A stretch of 64,000 nt of DNA from Sphingomonas sp. PL-96 (GTDB taxonomy: Bacteria; Pseudomonadota; Alphaproteobacteria; Sphingomonadales; Sphingomonadaceae). The stretch lies in contig NZ_JAJFET010000003.1 of NCBI RefSeq assembly GCF_020707215.1, positions 62,001 to 126,000 on the forward strand. Direction: 5' to 3'. Shown piece after piece: positions 35,771 to 44,243 of this stretch. Below the pieces are notes generated by a model. It worked only from the letters and a program-made list of their open reading frames with translations, made no database searches and was not told the origin of the DNA. The position numbers were made by a program, and so were the translations under genes. Positions within the stretch are counted from its first letter, which is position 1; each line of letters opens with the position of its first letter.

Positions 35771-37008
35771 CCGGCAAGCGCGGCGGATCGCGTCCGGGCC
35801 GTCGCGCTCTGGGGTCCGAGTACCGTCGCATAGATTTCGGCAAAGCCTTGGGCGACCGCCTCCGGCGTGGTCCGGGCCATCACCCGTGCGCGACCCGCCG
35901 GCGGGCCAGGTCGCTCACCCGCCATCAGGCGCTGCAGCCGTTTGGCGAGCCCCGGAACGTCGCCCGGTTCGACCAGCCAGTCGGAGTCCTGGATGATTTC
36001 GGCGATACCGCCGCTGCGCGAGCCGATGACCGGCACGCCTGCCTGATAGGCCTCAAGAACCGTCCGCCCCAGCGGCTCGGCCCAGAGGGAAGGGGCGACC
36101 AGAACGTCGATCTGGTCGAACAGCTGTTTGGGGGCCTGGAAGCCGATGAACTCGACCGGAAGCTTTTCCGCCAGCCGCTGAAAGGGGGCGAGATCGCCTG
36201 GTGCCGTTCCCGCGATCAGCAGCCGCCAGCCGGACGCGGGCAGGTGCCGGACCGCCCTGAGCAGCACGTCGACGCCCTTTTCCGGGCTGATCCGCCCCAG
36301 GTAGCCGAGGGTGAGCGGACCCGTTCGCGGCGGGCGCACATAGGTGTCGTCGACTCCCTCCACCCGAGCGGTGTTCCAGATTACCCGACGTTGCGTTTCG
36401 GGCACGTGATCGAAGAAGCCGAATTGCAAATGGCGGGCGAGCACTTCGCTTCCCACCGCGGTCACGCCGGATACCAGTCGCTGGTCGAACTGCTTGGCAA
36501 AGGTCAGTACCTGGCATTTCAAATGGCGATGCTGGCAAGGGCCAGTCTCCCGAAACATGGAGCTTGCCGCGCAGAGCAGGTCGAAGTCGCGCAACGTGTG
36601 GACGATCGGCACGCCCCGGCGCTTTGCCGCGTGCCAGACGCGCGTCGATATATCGACAAGCGAATGGGTGTTGACGATGTCGGGCCGGAATTGGTCGATG
36701 ACTGCGCCAAAGCGGCGCTCGATGCCGAAATTCGCCTGCTGCTTGAACTTGGCCCATTCGCGCGCGCGCTGGCCATGATTGGGCCAGTCTTCCAGCCAGA
36801 AGTTGTTGCCGTGCGGCATCCGGAACACGCGAACGCCATTGCGGACTTCCTCGTGCGCGGTGTCGGGCGACAGGCATGCGGCGGCCACGGCCCAGCCGGC
36901 GGCCGCCTGCGCCTCCGCAAGCATGCTGACCGATCGCTCCGCCCCGCCGACAATGTGCGGTGGGTAGAGGCTGCTGAGGTGCAGCACGCGGAGCGGGCGG
37001 GCGCTCAT
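35764..37008 (-). CDS. GT4 glycosyltransferase (tandem copy 1)
   Basis: A retaining glycosyltransferase of 414 residues with a GT-B fold. The N-terminal domain starts LRVLHLSSLYPPHIVGGAE, where GGAE is the acceptor-side loop. The C-terminal domain has LGYLGRISPEKGVDVLLRA, then LVAPSLWAEPLGRTVLEA, whose E-x7-E equivalent (EPLGRTVLE) binds the nucleotide-sugar. It overlaps the stop/start of the upstream GT4 gene by 4 bp. The two proteins align over their whole length, indicating a tandem duplication. It adds a sugar to the lipid-linked repeat unit on the cytosolic face; donor and linkage are unknown. Confidence 0.9.
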   Translation of the reverse strand: MSARPLRVLHLSSLYPPHIVGGAERSVSMLAEAQAAAGWAVAAACLSPDTAHEEVRNGVRVFRMPHGNNFWLEDWPNHGQRAREWAKFKQQANFGIERRFGAVIDQFRPDIVNTHSLVDISTRVWHAAKRRGVPIVHTLRDFDLLCAASSMFRETGPCQHRHLKCQVLTFAKQFDQRLVSGVTAVGSEVLARHLQFGFFDHVPETQRRVIWNTARVEGVDDTYVRPPRTGPLTLGYLGRISPEKGVDVLLRAVRHLPASGWRLLIAGTAPGDLAPFQRLAEKLPVEFIGFQAPKQLFDQIDVLVAPSLWAEPLGRTVLEAYQAGVPVIGSRSGGIAEIIQDSDWLVEPGDVPGLAKRLQRLMAGERPGPPAGRARVMARTTPEAVAQGFAEIYATVLGPQSATARTRSAALAGQ

Positions 37009-38210
37009 GCCGCCTCCTCCCTTGCGAGCACGCTTCCGTAGAGCGCGTCATAGCCGTCGAGCATGCGTTCGACGGAAACCGCCGTCAGCACGGGGGAGAA
37101 GGCGGAAGCTTGCGGCAGGGCCTCACGGCCTTGCGTCAGTGCGCGCTTCATCCGTGCCGCCAGCATCTCGGGGTCGCCGGCTGGGACGAGCCAGTCGTCG
37201 TCGATCGTCGCCACCAGATCTGCGATCGCGCCTATCCGCGATCCAATCACGGGGACCCCTTGCGCGAACGCCTCGATCACGGTCAGGCCAAAGGGCTCGC
37301 GCCAGATCGGGGGTACCACCAGCACGTCGATCGATCGCAGAAAGGCCTGGGGCTCGGTGAAGCCGAGAAAATCGATGGGTAGCCCTGCGGCCTTCTCGCG
37401 ATAGGCGGAGTCACCCTCCTGCGCACGGCCGGCTACCTTCAGCCGCCAGCCGTCGGGCGGCAGTGCACGGCAAGCGGAGATCAGCGTGTCGATGCCCTTT
37501 TCCGGAACCAGCCGCCCAAGAAAGCCGAACACGAACGGCCCGTGGTTCGTCAGTCGCTCCCGCGGGCCTGTTCCGGCAGCGGGCACTGCGTTCCAGATCA
37601 CCCGCGCACGCTCCGACGTGAGGCCGTGAAAGAGGCCGAAGCGATGATGGGTGTCGAGAACAGGTCTCGAGACCGCCGCCACTGCGTCGATGCGGCGAGC
37701 AAAGCGCGCCTTCCACTGTGCGGTCACCCGGCACGACGCGTGCAGCCCCTCGCAGTTCTTCCCGTCCCGAAACAGGGAAGCGCGTGAACACAACAGGTCG
37801 TAGTCATGCAGCGTATGAACCGACTTGGCCCCGCTGTCGGCGATCCGATCCCAGACCATCGGCGGCAGCTCGACCATTGAATGGGTGTGGACGATGTCGG
37901 GCCGGAACGCGGCTATCGCCCGGCTGAAGTCACTCGCGGCGCGGTAGTTCACAAGCTGCCCGATCTTGTTTGCGGTGCGCAGCAGCCGGGGCTGACGAAA
38001 CACGTCGTCGATCCACAGCAGGTTGCGGGTTGCTTGCGGGAGTATCGTCACGCCATGTCGGGATCGCGCGGGCTCCGCCGCGCGGGCGAGATAGGCGGCA
38101 CCCACCTGATGTCCGCGCCGCGCCTGGGCCTCGGCCAGCATCTCGACCACGATTTCTGCGCCGCCGGTAACGTCGGGCGGATAGACCGAACTCACGTGAA
38201 GAATGCGCAA
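37005..38210 (-). CDS. GT4 glycosyltransferase (tandem copy 2)
   Basis: The start is taken as TTG at 38210, because AGGAGG lies 8 bp before it and the GT-B fold begins immediately (LRILHVSSVYPPDVTGGAE). This gives 401 residues. The donor domain has FGFLGRLVPEKGIDTLI and VVPPIWREPFGLTVIEA. Shared blocks with its downstream neighbour are YPPxxxGGAE, RPDIVxTHS, HTLxDxDLLC and RVIWN, so the two arose by duplication. They overlap by ATGA. The first gene of this pair is divergent from an acyltransferase gene, and the gap holds the TCATTTGATG motif. Confidence 0.88.
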   Translation of the reverse strand: MRILHVSSVYPPDVTGGAEIVVEMLAEAQARRGHQVGAAYLARAAEPARSRHGVTILPQATRNLLWIDDVFRQPRLLRTANKIGQLVNYRAASDFSRAIAAFRPDIVHTHSMVELPPMVWDRIADSGAKSVHTLHDYDLLCSRASLFRDGKNCEGLHASCRVTAQWKARFARRIDAVAAVSRPVLDTHHRFGLFHGLTSERARVIWNAVPAAGTGPRERLTNHGPFVFGFLGRLVPEKGIDTLISACRALPPDGWRLKVAGRAQEGDSAYREKAAGLPIDFLGFTEPQAFLRSIDVLVVPPIWREPFGLTVIEAFAQGVPVIGSRIGAIADLVATIDDDWLVPAGDPEMLAARMKRALTQGREALPQASAFSPVLTAVSVERMLDGYDALYGSVLAREEAA

Positions 38211-38330
38211 GGCAAGCGCCTCCTGACACCGCAGAAGAAGGGGTATGCGGCTGCCCCTTGGGCGCACCGGCGAACGCTCGGTTCCTGGCGCGCTTGCGTA
38301 CCCTACGGGTCTCGACGTGATCCGAATGCG

Positions 38331-38340
38331 TCATTTGATG
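38331..38340 (+). promoter_or_regulatory. TCATTTGATG motif, copy 1
   Basis: An exact copy of the 10-mer in the divergent gap between the GT4 gene and the acyltransferase, ending 34 bp before the latter's GTG. The same 10-mer is at 42056 and 45471 and a near copy at 49107, each between divergent genes. Confidence 0.55.
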
Positions 38341-38374
38341 GGAGCGCGAAGAAGTCGGGGGGTAGGATGCACGC

Positions 38375-39586
38375 GTGGCATCGACCGACCCGTACATCGA
38401 CCGGCTGTGGCAGCGACGCGCGGAGAGGGCCGATGTTTCCGCGGCATGCGCGCGTTCGTCTCGTCTTGGCGCATGGATCGATTTCTTTCGGCTGCGTCCG
38501 GAATCGGAACAGTTCCTGCACCTGGATGCGTTGCGGTTCCTCGCGTCCGCGGGGATCGTAGCCTTTCACTACCAGCAGTGGGTGGCGTGGCGGGATCCGC
38601 CGGTGCGGCTGGAGGCGATGTTCGGTTTCGGCCAATTCGTCGACCTGTTCTTCGTCATCTCCGGCATCGTGATCCACGATCTCTACCGCGGTCGCATGGC
38701 CACGCCGCGCGATTTCGGCCGCTTCCTGCGCAAGCGGGTGGCGCGCCTGCTTCCGCTCCACTGGCTGACGCTGGGCTTTTTCTGCGCGGTCGCGCTTCTT
38801 GCGGAGAGATTTGGACGGACGGGATCGGACGCCGACTGGGCGTGTCTCGTTCCCAACGCGCTTCTGGTTCATGCCTTCGGCATCTGCCGGGACCTCAGTT
38901 TCAACACCCCGAGTTGGTCGATCAGCGCCGAGATGACGATGTACGCTGGGTTTCCGCTCGTCCTGGTGCTGCTTCGGCGGCCGCATCTGGCCTGGGGCGT
39001 GTGGTTGCTCATCCTCGCAGGGCTCACGCTGCTGACCGCCGGTGCGGAGTCTCCGTGGTATGAGCGGACGCATGATCTGGGCGTCCTGCGCGCGGTGCCG
39101 GCCTTCTTGTTCGGCGCGCTGCTGGACTGTCATCGCCCGCTGCTTGGCCGCATCGTCTGGGCGCCGACGCTGATGTGGGCGACGCTGGCGCTGTTCGTGG
39201 CGTTGAGACTTGCCGAAGCATCACCGCTGTTGCGGCTCGCCTGCGTCTATCTGGTCCCGCTGTTCGGCCTTGCGGCGGACCAGCGGCAGCACGCTGCGCG
39301 TACGGTTCGCGCGATCGCGCCGTTGGGGCAGCTCACCTACTCGCTCTACATGTTGCACATCCCGGTGGCCTGGGTCGTGTTGTCGTTTGCGGCGCCAAGG
39401 CTCCACCTGGGCGATGGAGAGGTGAACGTGGCGGTGCTGGTCACGGCTTTCGTGGTCCTGCCCATTGCCTCGATCCTGTCGCTGCGCCTGTTCGAAACGC
39501 CGATGCGCCGTTGGCTTGGCACGCCTGGGCAGGCCCGCACCGGCCCCCGTTCGACGAACCGCATTGCAAAGGACTTTGCGCCGTGA
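38375..39586 (+). CDS. Membrane O-acyltransferase (acyltransferase 3 family)
   Basis: A polytopic protein of 403 residues. The family signature appears early: HLDALRFLASAGIVAFHY (the catalytic His in FHY), then FGQFVDLFFVISGIVIHD and RLLPLHW. About ten TM helices follow, the last near 350-380, and LTYSLYMLHIPV is the conserved late-helix motif. It starts at GTG 38375. Enzymes of this type transfer acetyl, succinyl or similar groups from the cytosol to sugars of exopolysaccharides or lipopolysaccharides. The stop overlaps the start of the ferritin-like gene (GTGA), so those two are co-translated. Confidence 0.9.
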   Translation: MASTDPYIDRLWQRRAERADVSAACARSSRLGAWIDFFRLRPESEQFLHLDALRFLASAGIVAFHYQQWVAWRDPPVRLEAMFGFGQFVDLFFVISGIVIHDLYRGRMATPRDFGRFLRKRVARLLPLHWLTLGFFCAVALLAERFGRTGSDADWACLVPNALLVHAFGICRDLSFNTPSWSISAEMTMYAGFPLVLVLLRRPHLAWGVWLLILAGLTLLTAGAESPWYERTHDLGVLRAVPAFLFGALLDCHRPLLGRIVWAPTLMWATLALFVALRLAEASPLLRLACVYLVPLFGLAADQRQHAARTVRAIAPLGQLTYSLYMLHIPVAWVVLSFAAPRLHLGDGEVNVAVLVTAFVVLPIASILSLRLFETPMRRWLGTPGQARTGPRSTNRIAKDFAP

Positions 39587-40476
39587 GACTTCGCTCCGTC
39601 TTTGCCCGGCGTACGGTTCTCGGACTTCTAGGCGCCTCGACCGCCGGTGCCGCTACCTGCGCGGTTCTCGGCGGCCATGACGGCAGCGTGAGCCCGGCGC
39701 CGGCGCCGCTGCCGCCGGGGGATGTTGCGCGGCTCAATTTCGTGCTGAACCTCGTCTACCTTGGCGCGCAATTCCACGGCCAGGCAGTGGCTCAAGCGCC
39801 CGCGTCTGACCTCCTGACCGGGGTTGGTCGGCTGGGTGCAGTCCGCGGCGGGCATCCGGTCGCATTCTCGGACAAGGTTCTCGACCGGTACGCCTCCGAA
39901 GCGGCTGGCGACAGCGTCGCGCAGATCGTTGCCTTGCGGCGCCGCCTGGGTAGCGCCACAGCCGCCCAGCCAACTCTGGATCTGGCGCCGGCCCTTCGTG
40001 GCCCCGCTGGGACCGATGCGAGATCGAACACCGTGCTGGATCGTTCCACGAGTGATCGCGGCTATCTGCTTGGCGCCTTTTTCATCGGCGACACATTGCC
40101 TGCCGTTACGCGTACCCTGCTGGCCGACATCGCCGATGCCGGAGCGCAAACGACGCTGGCCGGGATCCTGGCCCACGCGATCTACCATGCCGGCGTGGTC
40201 CGCACCCTTCTAGTAATGCGCGCCTCTGCAGACCCCTCGATCGGCGAGGTCGCAGGGCTCGCCGGTGCGATGCAAAGGCGGCTCGCCGGGCCTGACCCAG
40301 AGGTTGTGCCCGAGGGTGCCAGTGCGGACCTGATGGACATCGCCGGCATCCCAATCCCCTTCTTTCGCAGCGTCAATCAGGTGCTGAGGGCGCTCACCTC
40401 CTCCGCGAACGGCCCGCAAACCGGCGGCTTCTTCCCCTCTGGCATCAATGGCGTCCCGCCCGAGTTGCTGCGCTAG
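39583..40476 (+). CDS. Exported ferritin-like protein (paralogue B), inside the polysaccharide locus
   Basis: A protein of 297 residues starting at GTG 39583, overlapping the acyltransferase stop. The N-terminus has a twin-arginine-like motif (FARRTVLGLLGAS) and a hydrophobic segment. The body aligns with the lipoprotein at 21992-22942: FVLNLVYLGAQFHGQA, YASEAAGDSVAQIVALRRRLG, LLGAFFIGDTLPAVTRTLL, IYHAGVVRTLL, and the ending GGFFPSGINGVPPELL. The Glu-His pair of helix C in paralogue A is replaced here by Gly-Asp, so the classic di-iron ligands are largely gone. Its coupling to an acyltransferase and its place among polysaccharide genes suggest an envelope role in polymer modification or assembly, but the function is unknown. 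Confidence 0.82.
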   Translation: MRLRSVFARRTVLGLLGASTAGAATCAVLGGHDGSVSPAPAPLPPGDVARLNFVLNLVYLGAQFHGQAVAQAPASDLLTGVGRLGAVRGGHPVAFSDKVLDRYASEAAGDSVAQIVALRRRLGSATAAQPTLDLAPALRGPAGTDARSNTVLDRSTSDRGYLLGAFFIGDTLPAVTRTLLADIADAGAQTTLAGILAHAIYHAGVVRTLLVMRASADPSIGEVAGLAGAMQRRLAGPDPEVVPEGASADLMDIAGIPIPFFRSVNQVLRALTSSANGPQTGGFFPSGINGVPPELLR

Positions 40477-40483
40477 CCCCGCG

Positions 40484-41995
40484 TCAACTGGTCCTGCCGG
40501 GGGAGGGGCGCAGTCGGGCGGCACGTGCGCGGTTCTGCAGGGACAGGATTTGACCGCGGTTGAGCGCCAGCAGCACGAGCTCAAACGTTGCGAACAGGAG
40601 CAGCCGCTTGATCTGGCCAGGTGCTGCGATGCTCCAGAAGGCTGCCTGCTGGACGAAGAGATACCCCTGAAGATATGCCCAGACGGCGAAGTACAGGCTG
40701 ATGTGAAATCCCGACGCGAACGCCCGACGCAGGTAGAGCGACAGCAGCGCGATCAACACGCCGGCCAGCGCCATCGTCACGGCTAGGCCGACATAGCCGA
40801 ACATCACGAGCGCCATGGCTTCGGTGCCCATGGTGAACTGGACCCATCCGCCACTTCTGCGGAAACTGTCGGCCAGTCTGGACGGAGCGTAGCGCTCGAT
40901 GAAGTAGAAGGTGTCGACCCCGCTTACGAACGCCGAGTGAGCGGGATTGTTGTCGTCGAGAATGGCGAGGTTGCGCTGGACCAGCCGCTCGTCCCACGCA
41001 GTAGCGCGGCGGGAATCGCGCGATGCGACGAACCACAGCTCGCCCTGCCCGGCGATCCGCTCCCCGACAGAGGCTATCGTACGGTCGATGGGCAGCCGTC
41101 CGTAGCCCGAATAGATGTAAAGCGTTGCCGCTGTCGACCCGCACAGGACCGCTGCGGCAAGCGGGAGCAGGCGCAGGATCGTGGGCCGAAGCCGCCCTAT
41201 GCGCCGGAGCAGCAGCGGCATGATGAAGACCGTGACCTCGGTCAGGATCGTGAAGAACTTGTCGCCGAAGAGGAAATAGAGGCACGTCAGGCCGATCAGG
41301 GTCGTCGTCCCGAAGGCCTTGAGCATCGGAGTCTGTCGCGGCGCGAATGTGATCGAGCCGAGGATCGCCGCGATCAGGAACTTCTGGTCGAGCAGCATCA
41401 GCACAAAGGGACTGCCGAGCTCACGGCGATAGAGGAACCGGTCGACGCCCTGTAGAAGGGGAAAGCCGTCCTGCGCACCGTGGACGAACGCAACGGCGCC
41501 CCAGGCCATACAGACCAGCAACACCGGCCACGCGAGGAGCGCGACGAGGTCGTCGAGCAGCGGAGAGCGTACAAAGGCGAGGAACGGGCCCTCGAACATG
41601 CGGAACACCGCCGCATAAACGAGGAAGAAAATCGCACTCACGGCTACGAACGAAGCGCTTGCATCTCCGGCTTCGCCCACGCGATTGACCTCGGGCATAT
41701 AGGCGCCGAACTCGATGCACATCAGCGACAGCAATGTCGCTCCGCGGGTGATCACCAGCGGCAGCAGCAGGATCAGCCCGGCCGCGCTCATCCGCCCGAC
41801 CAGCAGCAGCAGCCAGCCGAACAGCACAAGCGAGCTCCAGCAGAAGATCGTGCTGGGCAGCGCATGCGCCGCATACCAGTTGATCGCCAGGGCCGCCGTC
41901 AGCAGCGCGATCTCGCCGACGTGGAGGGAGCTGTGCTCGCCGGGCGATGCCGGCGGCGGCAGGAGCCGGATGGACGGGCGCACGGTGATGGCCAA
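40484..41995 (-). CDS. Wzy-like polysaccharide polymerase
   Basis: An integral membrane protein of 503 residues with about 12 hydrophobic helices and one large extracytoplasmic loop (about 285-375; it contains ERIAGQGELWFVASRDSRR and GVDTFYFIERYAPS). This is the topology of Wzy/O-antigen-ligase proteins, whose sequences are otherwise poorly conserved. Position supports the call: it is divergent from the Wzx flippase, and the cluster otherwise lacks a polymerase. The start appears to be TTG at 41995. It ends 7 bp from the convergent ferritin-like gene. The polymerase call rests on topology and context. Confidence 0.75.
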   Translation of the reverse strand: MAITVRPSIRLLPPPASPGEHSSLHVGEIALLTAALAINWYAAHALPSTIFCWSSLVLFGWLLLLVGRMSAAGLILLLPLVITRGATLLSLMCIEFGAYMPEVNRVGEAGDASASFVAVSAIFFLVYAAVFRMFEGPFLAFVRSPLLDDLVALLAWPVLLVCMAWGAVAFVHGAQDGFPLLQGVDRFLYRRELGSPFVLMLLDQKFLIAAILGSITFAPRQTPMLKAFGTTTLIGLTCLYFLFGDKFFTILTEVTVFIMPLLLRRIGRLRPTILRLLPLAAAVLCGSTAATLYIYSGYGRLPIDRTIASVGERIAGQGELWFVASRDSRRATAWDERLVQRNLAILDDNNPAHSAFVSGVDTFYFIERYAPSRLADSFRRSGGWVQFTMGTEAMALVMFGYVGLAVTMALAGVLIALLSLYLRRAFASGFHISLYFAVWAYLQGYLFVQQAAFWSIAAPGQIKRLLLFATFELVLLALNRGQILSLQNRARAARLRPSPGRTS

Positions 41996-42055
41996 GGCGG
42001 TCTCGCTCCAGCTGTGTACGCGCTGGTCTAGCCGCTCGTTCCGGCAGTTTTCCCC

Positions 42056-42065
42056 TCATTTGATG
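42056..42065 (+). promoter_or_regulatory. TCATTTGATG motif, copy 2
   Basis: An exact copy in the 120-bp gap between the polymerase and flippase genes, ending 50 bp before the flippase start. Confidence 0.55.
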
Positions 42066-42115
42066 CAAGCGCATGGAGGCCCGCATGGTCAGACGGCGGG
42101 CCCGAGAGAGGGGGA

Positions 42116-43555
42116 ATGATCATGCTCGGCAAGAACATGCTGTCGATGTCCGCGCTGAGCCTGTACCGGAACGCGGTGCAGTTCGGCATGAACGTGGCGA
42201 TTGCGGCGTTTGTCTCGCCGGGCGAGTATGGTCTTGTGGTCTTCACCACGCCCTTCGTGGTGCTGATCGCGATGCTCACCGATCTGGGGATGACCAGCGC
42301 GATCACGCGCGCGCCCACCTTGTCGCGGGGCGAGGCGGGGGCCGCCATGGCGGCAATGACGCTGGGCGGCGCGATCTGTGCGCTGTTGCTCGCGCTCGGG
42401 GCCTATCCCCTGCAGGAGGCGATCGGCATGGCCGGCTTGGCCCCGGTGATGATCGGCATGGCACTCGTGGTGGTGCTGAGCGTGGCGGCAGCGACCCCGC
42501 GGGCGTTGTTGGAGCGGCAATTGCACTATGGCCGGATCGCCGCGGTCGAGGCCGGTGCGATTGCGGTCGCGGCGGTGATCGGCCTCATCGCCGCATGGCA
42601 TGGTGCCGGCGTCTGGGCGCTGGTGCTCTACAATCTCGTAAACCATGGTTTGAGAGCGGTCGTGTTCGGCTGGTCATCGCGACGTGGGCTTGCGATCAAC
42701 TTCCGTTTCGAACGACTGACGGCGCTGCTGTCCTTTGGTGGCTGGGTGCTGGCGACCAACCTGCTCAACTTCCTCGCGCGCAACAGTGACAATCTGCTCA
42801 TTGGCGCATGGCTTGGCGCCGCCGCGGTCGGGGCTTACGGCCTGTCCTATCAGTTCATGCTCGCACCGCTGATGGCGATCACCTGGCCGACCAGTGCCAT
42901 CCTGGTTTCGACGCTGCGGAACCAGGATCCGCATGGGGCGCACGCGCAGACGATGGTGCAAAGCGTTCTAACCGCCACCGCGTTGCTGAGCGTACCCGCG
43001 ATGATCTACCTGACGTTCGGGCTGCGCTTTCCGGTGGACACGCTGCTGTCCGGCCGCTGGCATCAGGTGCCAAGCATCGTCGCGTGGCTGGCGCCGGTCG
43101 GCGCATTACAATCGATCGCTTCCTATAATGGCGCGCTGCTGATGGTAGCGGGCAGGGCGCGGGCGCAGTTCGCGCTGACCGTGGTCAACACGCTCGTCCT
43201 GGTCGTGACGTTCGTCCTGGCATTGCCGTTCGGGCTTCTCGCCCTGGTGAAGGCCTATGCATTGGTCGGCGCCCTGCTAAACGTCGCCTTTCTCACCATG
43301 ATCATCCGCCTGACCGGGCTCAGCCTACAGCGGCTGGCCCTGGCGGTGATGCCCGCCACTGCAGCCGCGGCGGCAGGGCTGGCGGCGGTCAGTTTCACGA
43401 CCGGCTTTTCGCCGGCTACATGGCCGGCCTGGCTCGTCTGCACAGGTGTGTACGGCACGCTGGTGCTCGGGACGTACGGCCTGCTGCACGTCCATGTCCG
43501 CAGCGCACTTGCCGTGCTGACGGCGCGTGCCCCGCAGCTGGCTACAGGAACGTGA
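42116..43555 (+). CDS. Wzx-like repeat-unit flippase (MOP superfamily)
   Basis: A protein of 479 residues with 12-14 TM helices. The N-terminus GKNMLSMSALSLYRNAVQFG and the loop LLIGAWLGAAAVGAYGLSYQ match the MOP/PST polysaccharide transporter family (Polysacc_synt_3-like). It carries the undecaprenyl-linked repeat unit to the periplasmic face. GAGAGAGGGGGA precedes the start; the second ATG at 42122 is an equal candidate. It is divergent from the Wzy-like gene, and its end overlaps the convergent methyltransferase gene by 14 bp. Confidence 0.9.
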   Translation: MIMLGKNMLSMSALSLYRNAVQFGMNVAIAAFVSPGEYGLVVFTTPFVVLIAMLTDLGMTSAITRAPTLSRGEAGAAMAAMTLGGAICALLLALGAYPLQEAIGMAGLAPVMIGMALVVVLSVAAATPRALLERQLHYGRIAAVEAGAIAVAAVIGLIAAWHGAGVWALVLYNLVNHGLRAVVFGWSSRRGLAINFRFERLTALLSFGGWVLATNLLNFLARNSDNLLIGAWLGAAAVGAYGLSYQFMLAPLMAITWPTSAILVSTLRNQDPHGAHAQTMVQSVLTATALLSVPAMIYLTFGLRFPVDTLLSGRWHQVPSIVAWLAPVGALQSIASYNGALLMVAGRARAQFALTVVNTLVLVVTFVLALPFGLLALVKAYALVGALLNVAFLTMIIRLTGLSLQRLALAVMPATAAAAAGLAAVSFTTGFSPATWPAWLVCTGVYGTLVLGTYGLLHVHVRSALAVLTARAPQLATGT

Positions 43556-44243
43556 CAGGTTCGTACCGGCCGGTGGCGAAGAGTACCTGGGTCTTCGCAG
43601 CCTGGACGGTGCCGGCCACATAGCTTCGCCCCTGCGCCTGCAGTCGCGCGTGGATGGCGGTGATCGTGTCCTGTTCGCCAATCCGTTCGGCATCGTCGAG
43701 GATCAGGGCGAAGTCCTTGCCGAGCCGATCTCCTTCGAGCGCCGAAAGGATCCCTGCGCGGGAATGGCGGGGAACACCGCGCGGCCCGTCGCAGACGACC
43801 ACGTCGAAGACGTGCTCGTGAAACGCCGCGTCCCAGTCATACGTCAGGACGGTTCGTCCGGCGATGGAGCGCTGCTGGAGCGGCGTGACCAGGATCGGGT
43901 GATCGACCTGCGCACCGATCCGTTCGCCCCAACCGGCGTCGTCCTCCAGTGTCAGCACCTCGCCTACCAGCCCGCGGCGGTGCAGCATCGACCACAGCAG
44001 CGTGCTCTCGCCTGCGCCGATATCGAGCACGGAGCGGGGCCGGAACTCCACTCCGATCCGCAGGATGAGGTAGAGCAGGCTGTAGTTGGCGGCGCCGCCG
44101 ACCGGAAAGAAGCGATCCTCCTCACCCAACCGGCGAAGCTCGCGGAGGAACAGGTCGCGATAGATGGGTTCGAGCGCGGGCACCGTCGCGAGCGGGAAGG
44201 GCTGGCCGGTGACGCGATGCCATTGATGGCGCAGGCTGATCAT
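43542..44243 (-). CDS. Class I SAM-methyltransferase-like protein of the polysaccharide locus
   Basis: A protein of 233 residues. A motif-I-like glycine loop lies in SVLDIGAGESTLLW, with an acidic residue in VLTLEDDAGW, and FDVVVCDGPRG follows as motif IV. This pattern is seen in small methyltransferases and methyltransferase-like proteins encoded in surface polysaccharide clusters, where they may methylate a sugar. The ATG at 44243 overlaps the TGA of the upstream acyltransferase (ATGA), so the two are coupled; this decides the start against a much longer open frame upstream. The product may therefore work with the acyltransferase on the same sugar. Confidence 0.78.
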   Translation of the reverse strand: MISLRHQWHRVTGQPFPLATVPALEPIYRDLFLRELRRLGEEDRFFPVGGAANYSLLYLILRIGVEFRPRSVLDIGAGESTLLWSMLHRRGLVGEVLTLEDDAGWGERIGAQVDHPILVTPLQQRSIAGRTVLTYDWDAAFHEHVFDVVVCDGPRGVPRHSRAGILSALEGDRLGKDFALILDDAERIGEQDTITAIHARLQAQGRSYVAGTVQAAKTQVLFATGRYEPVTFL

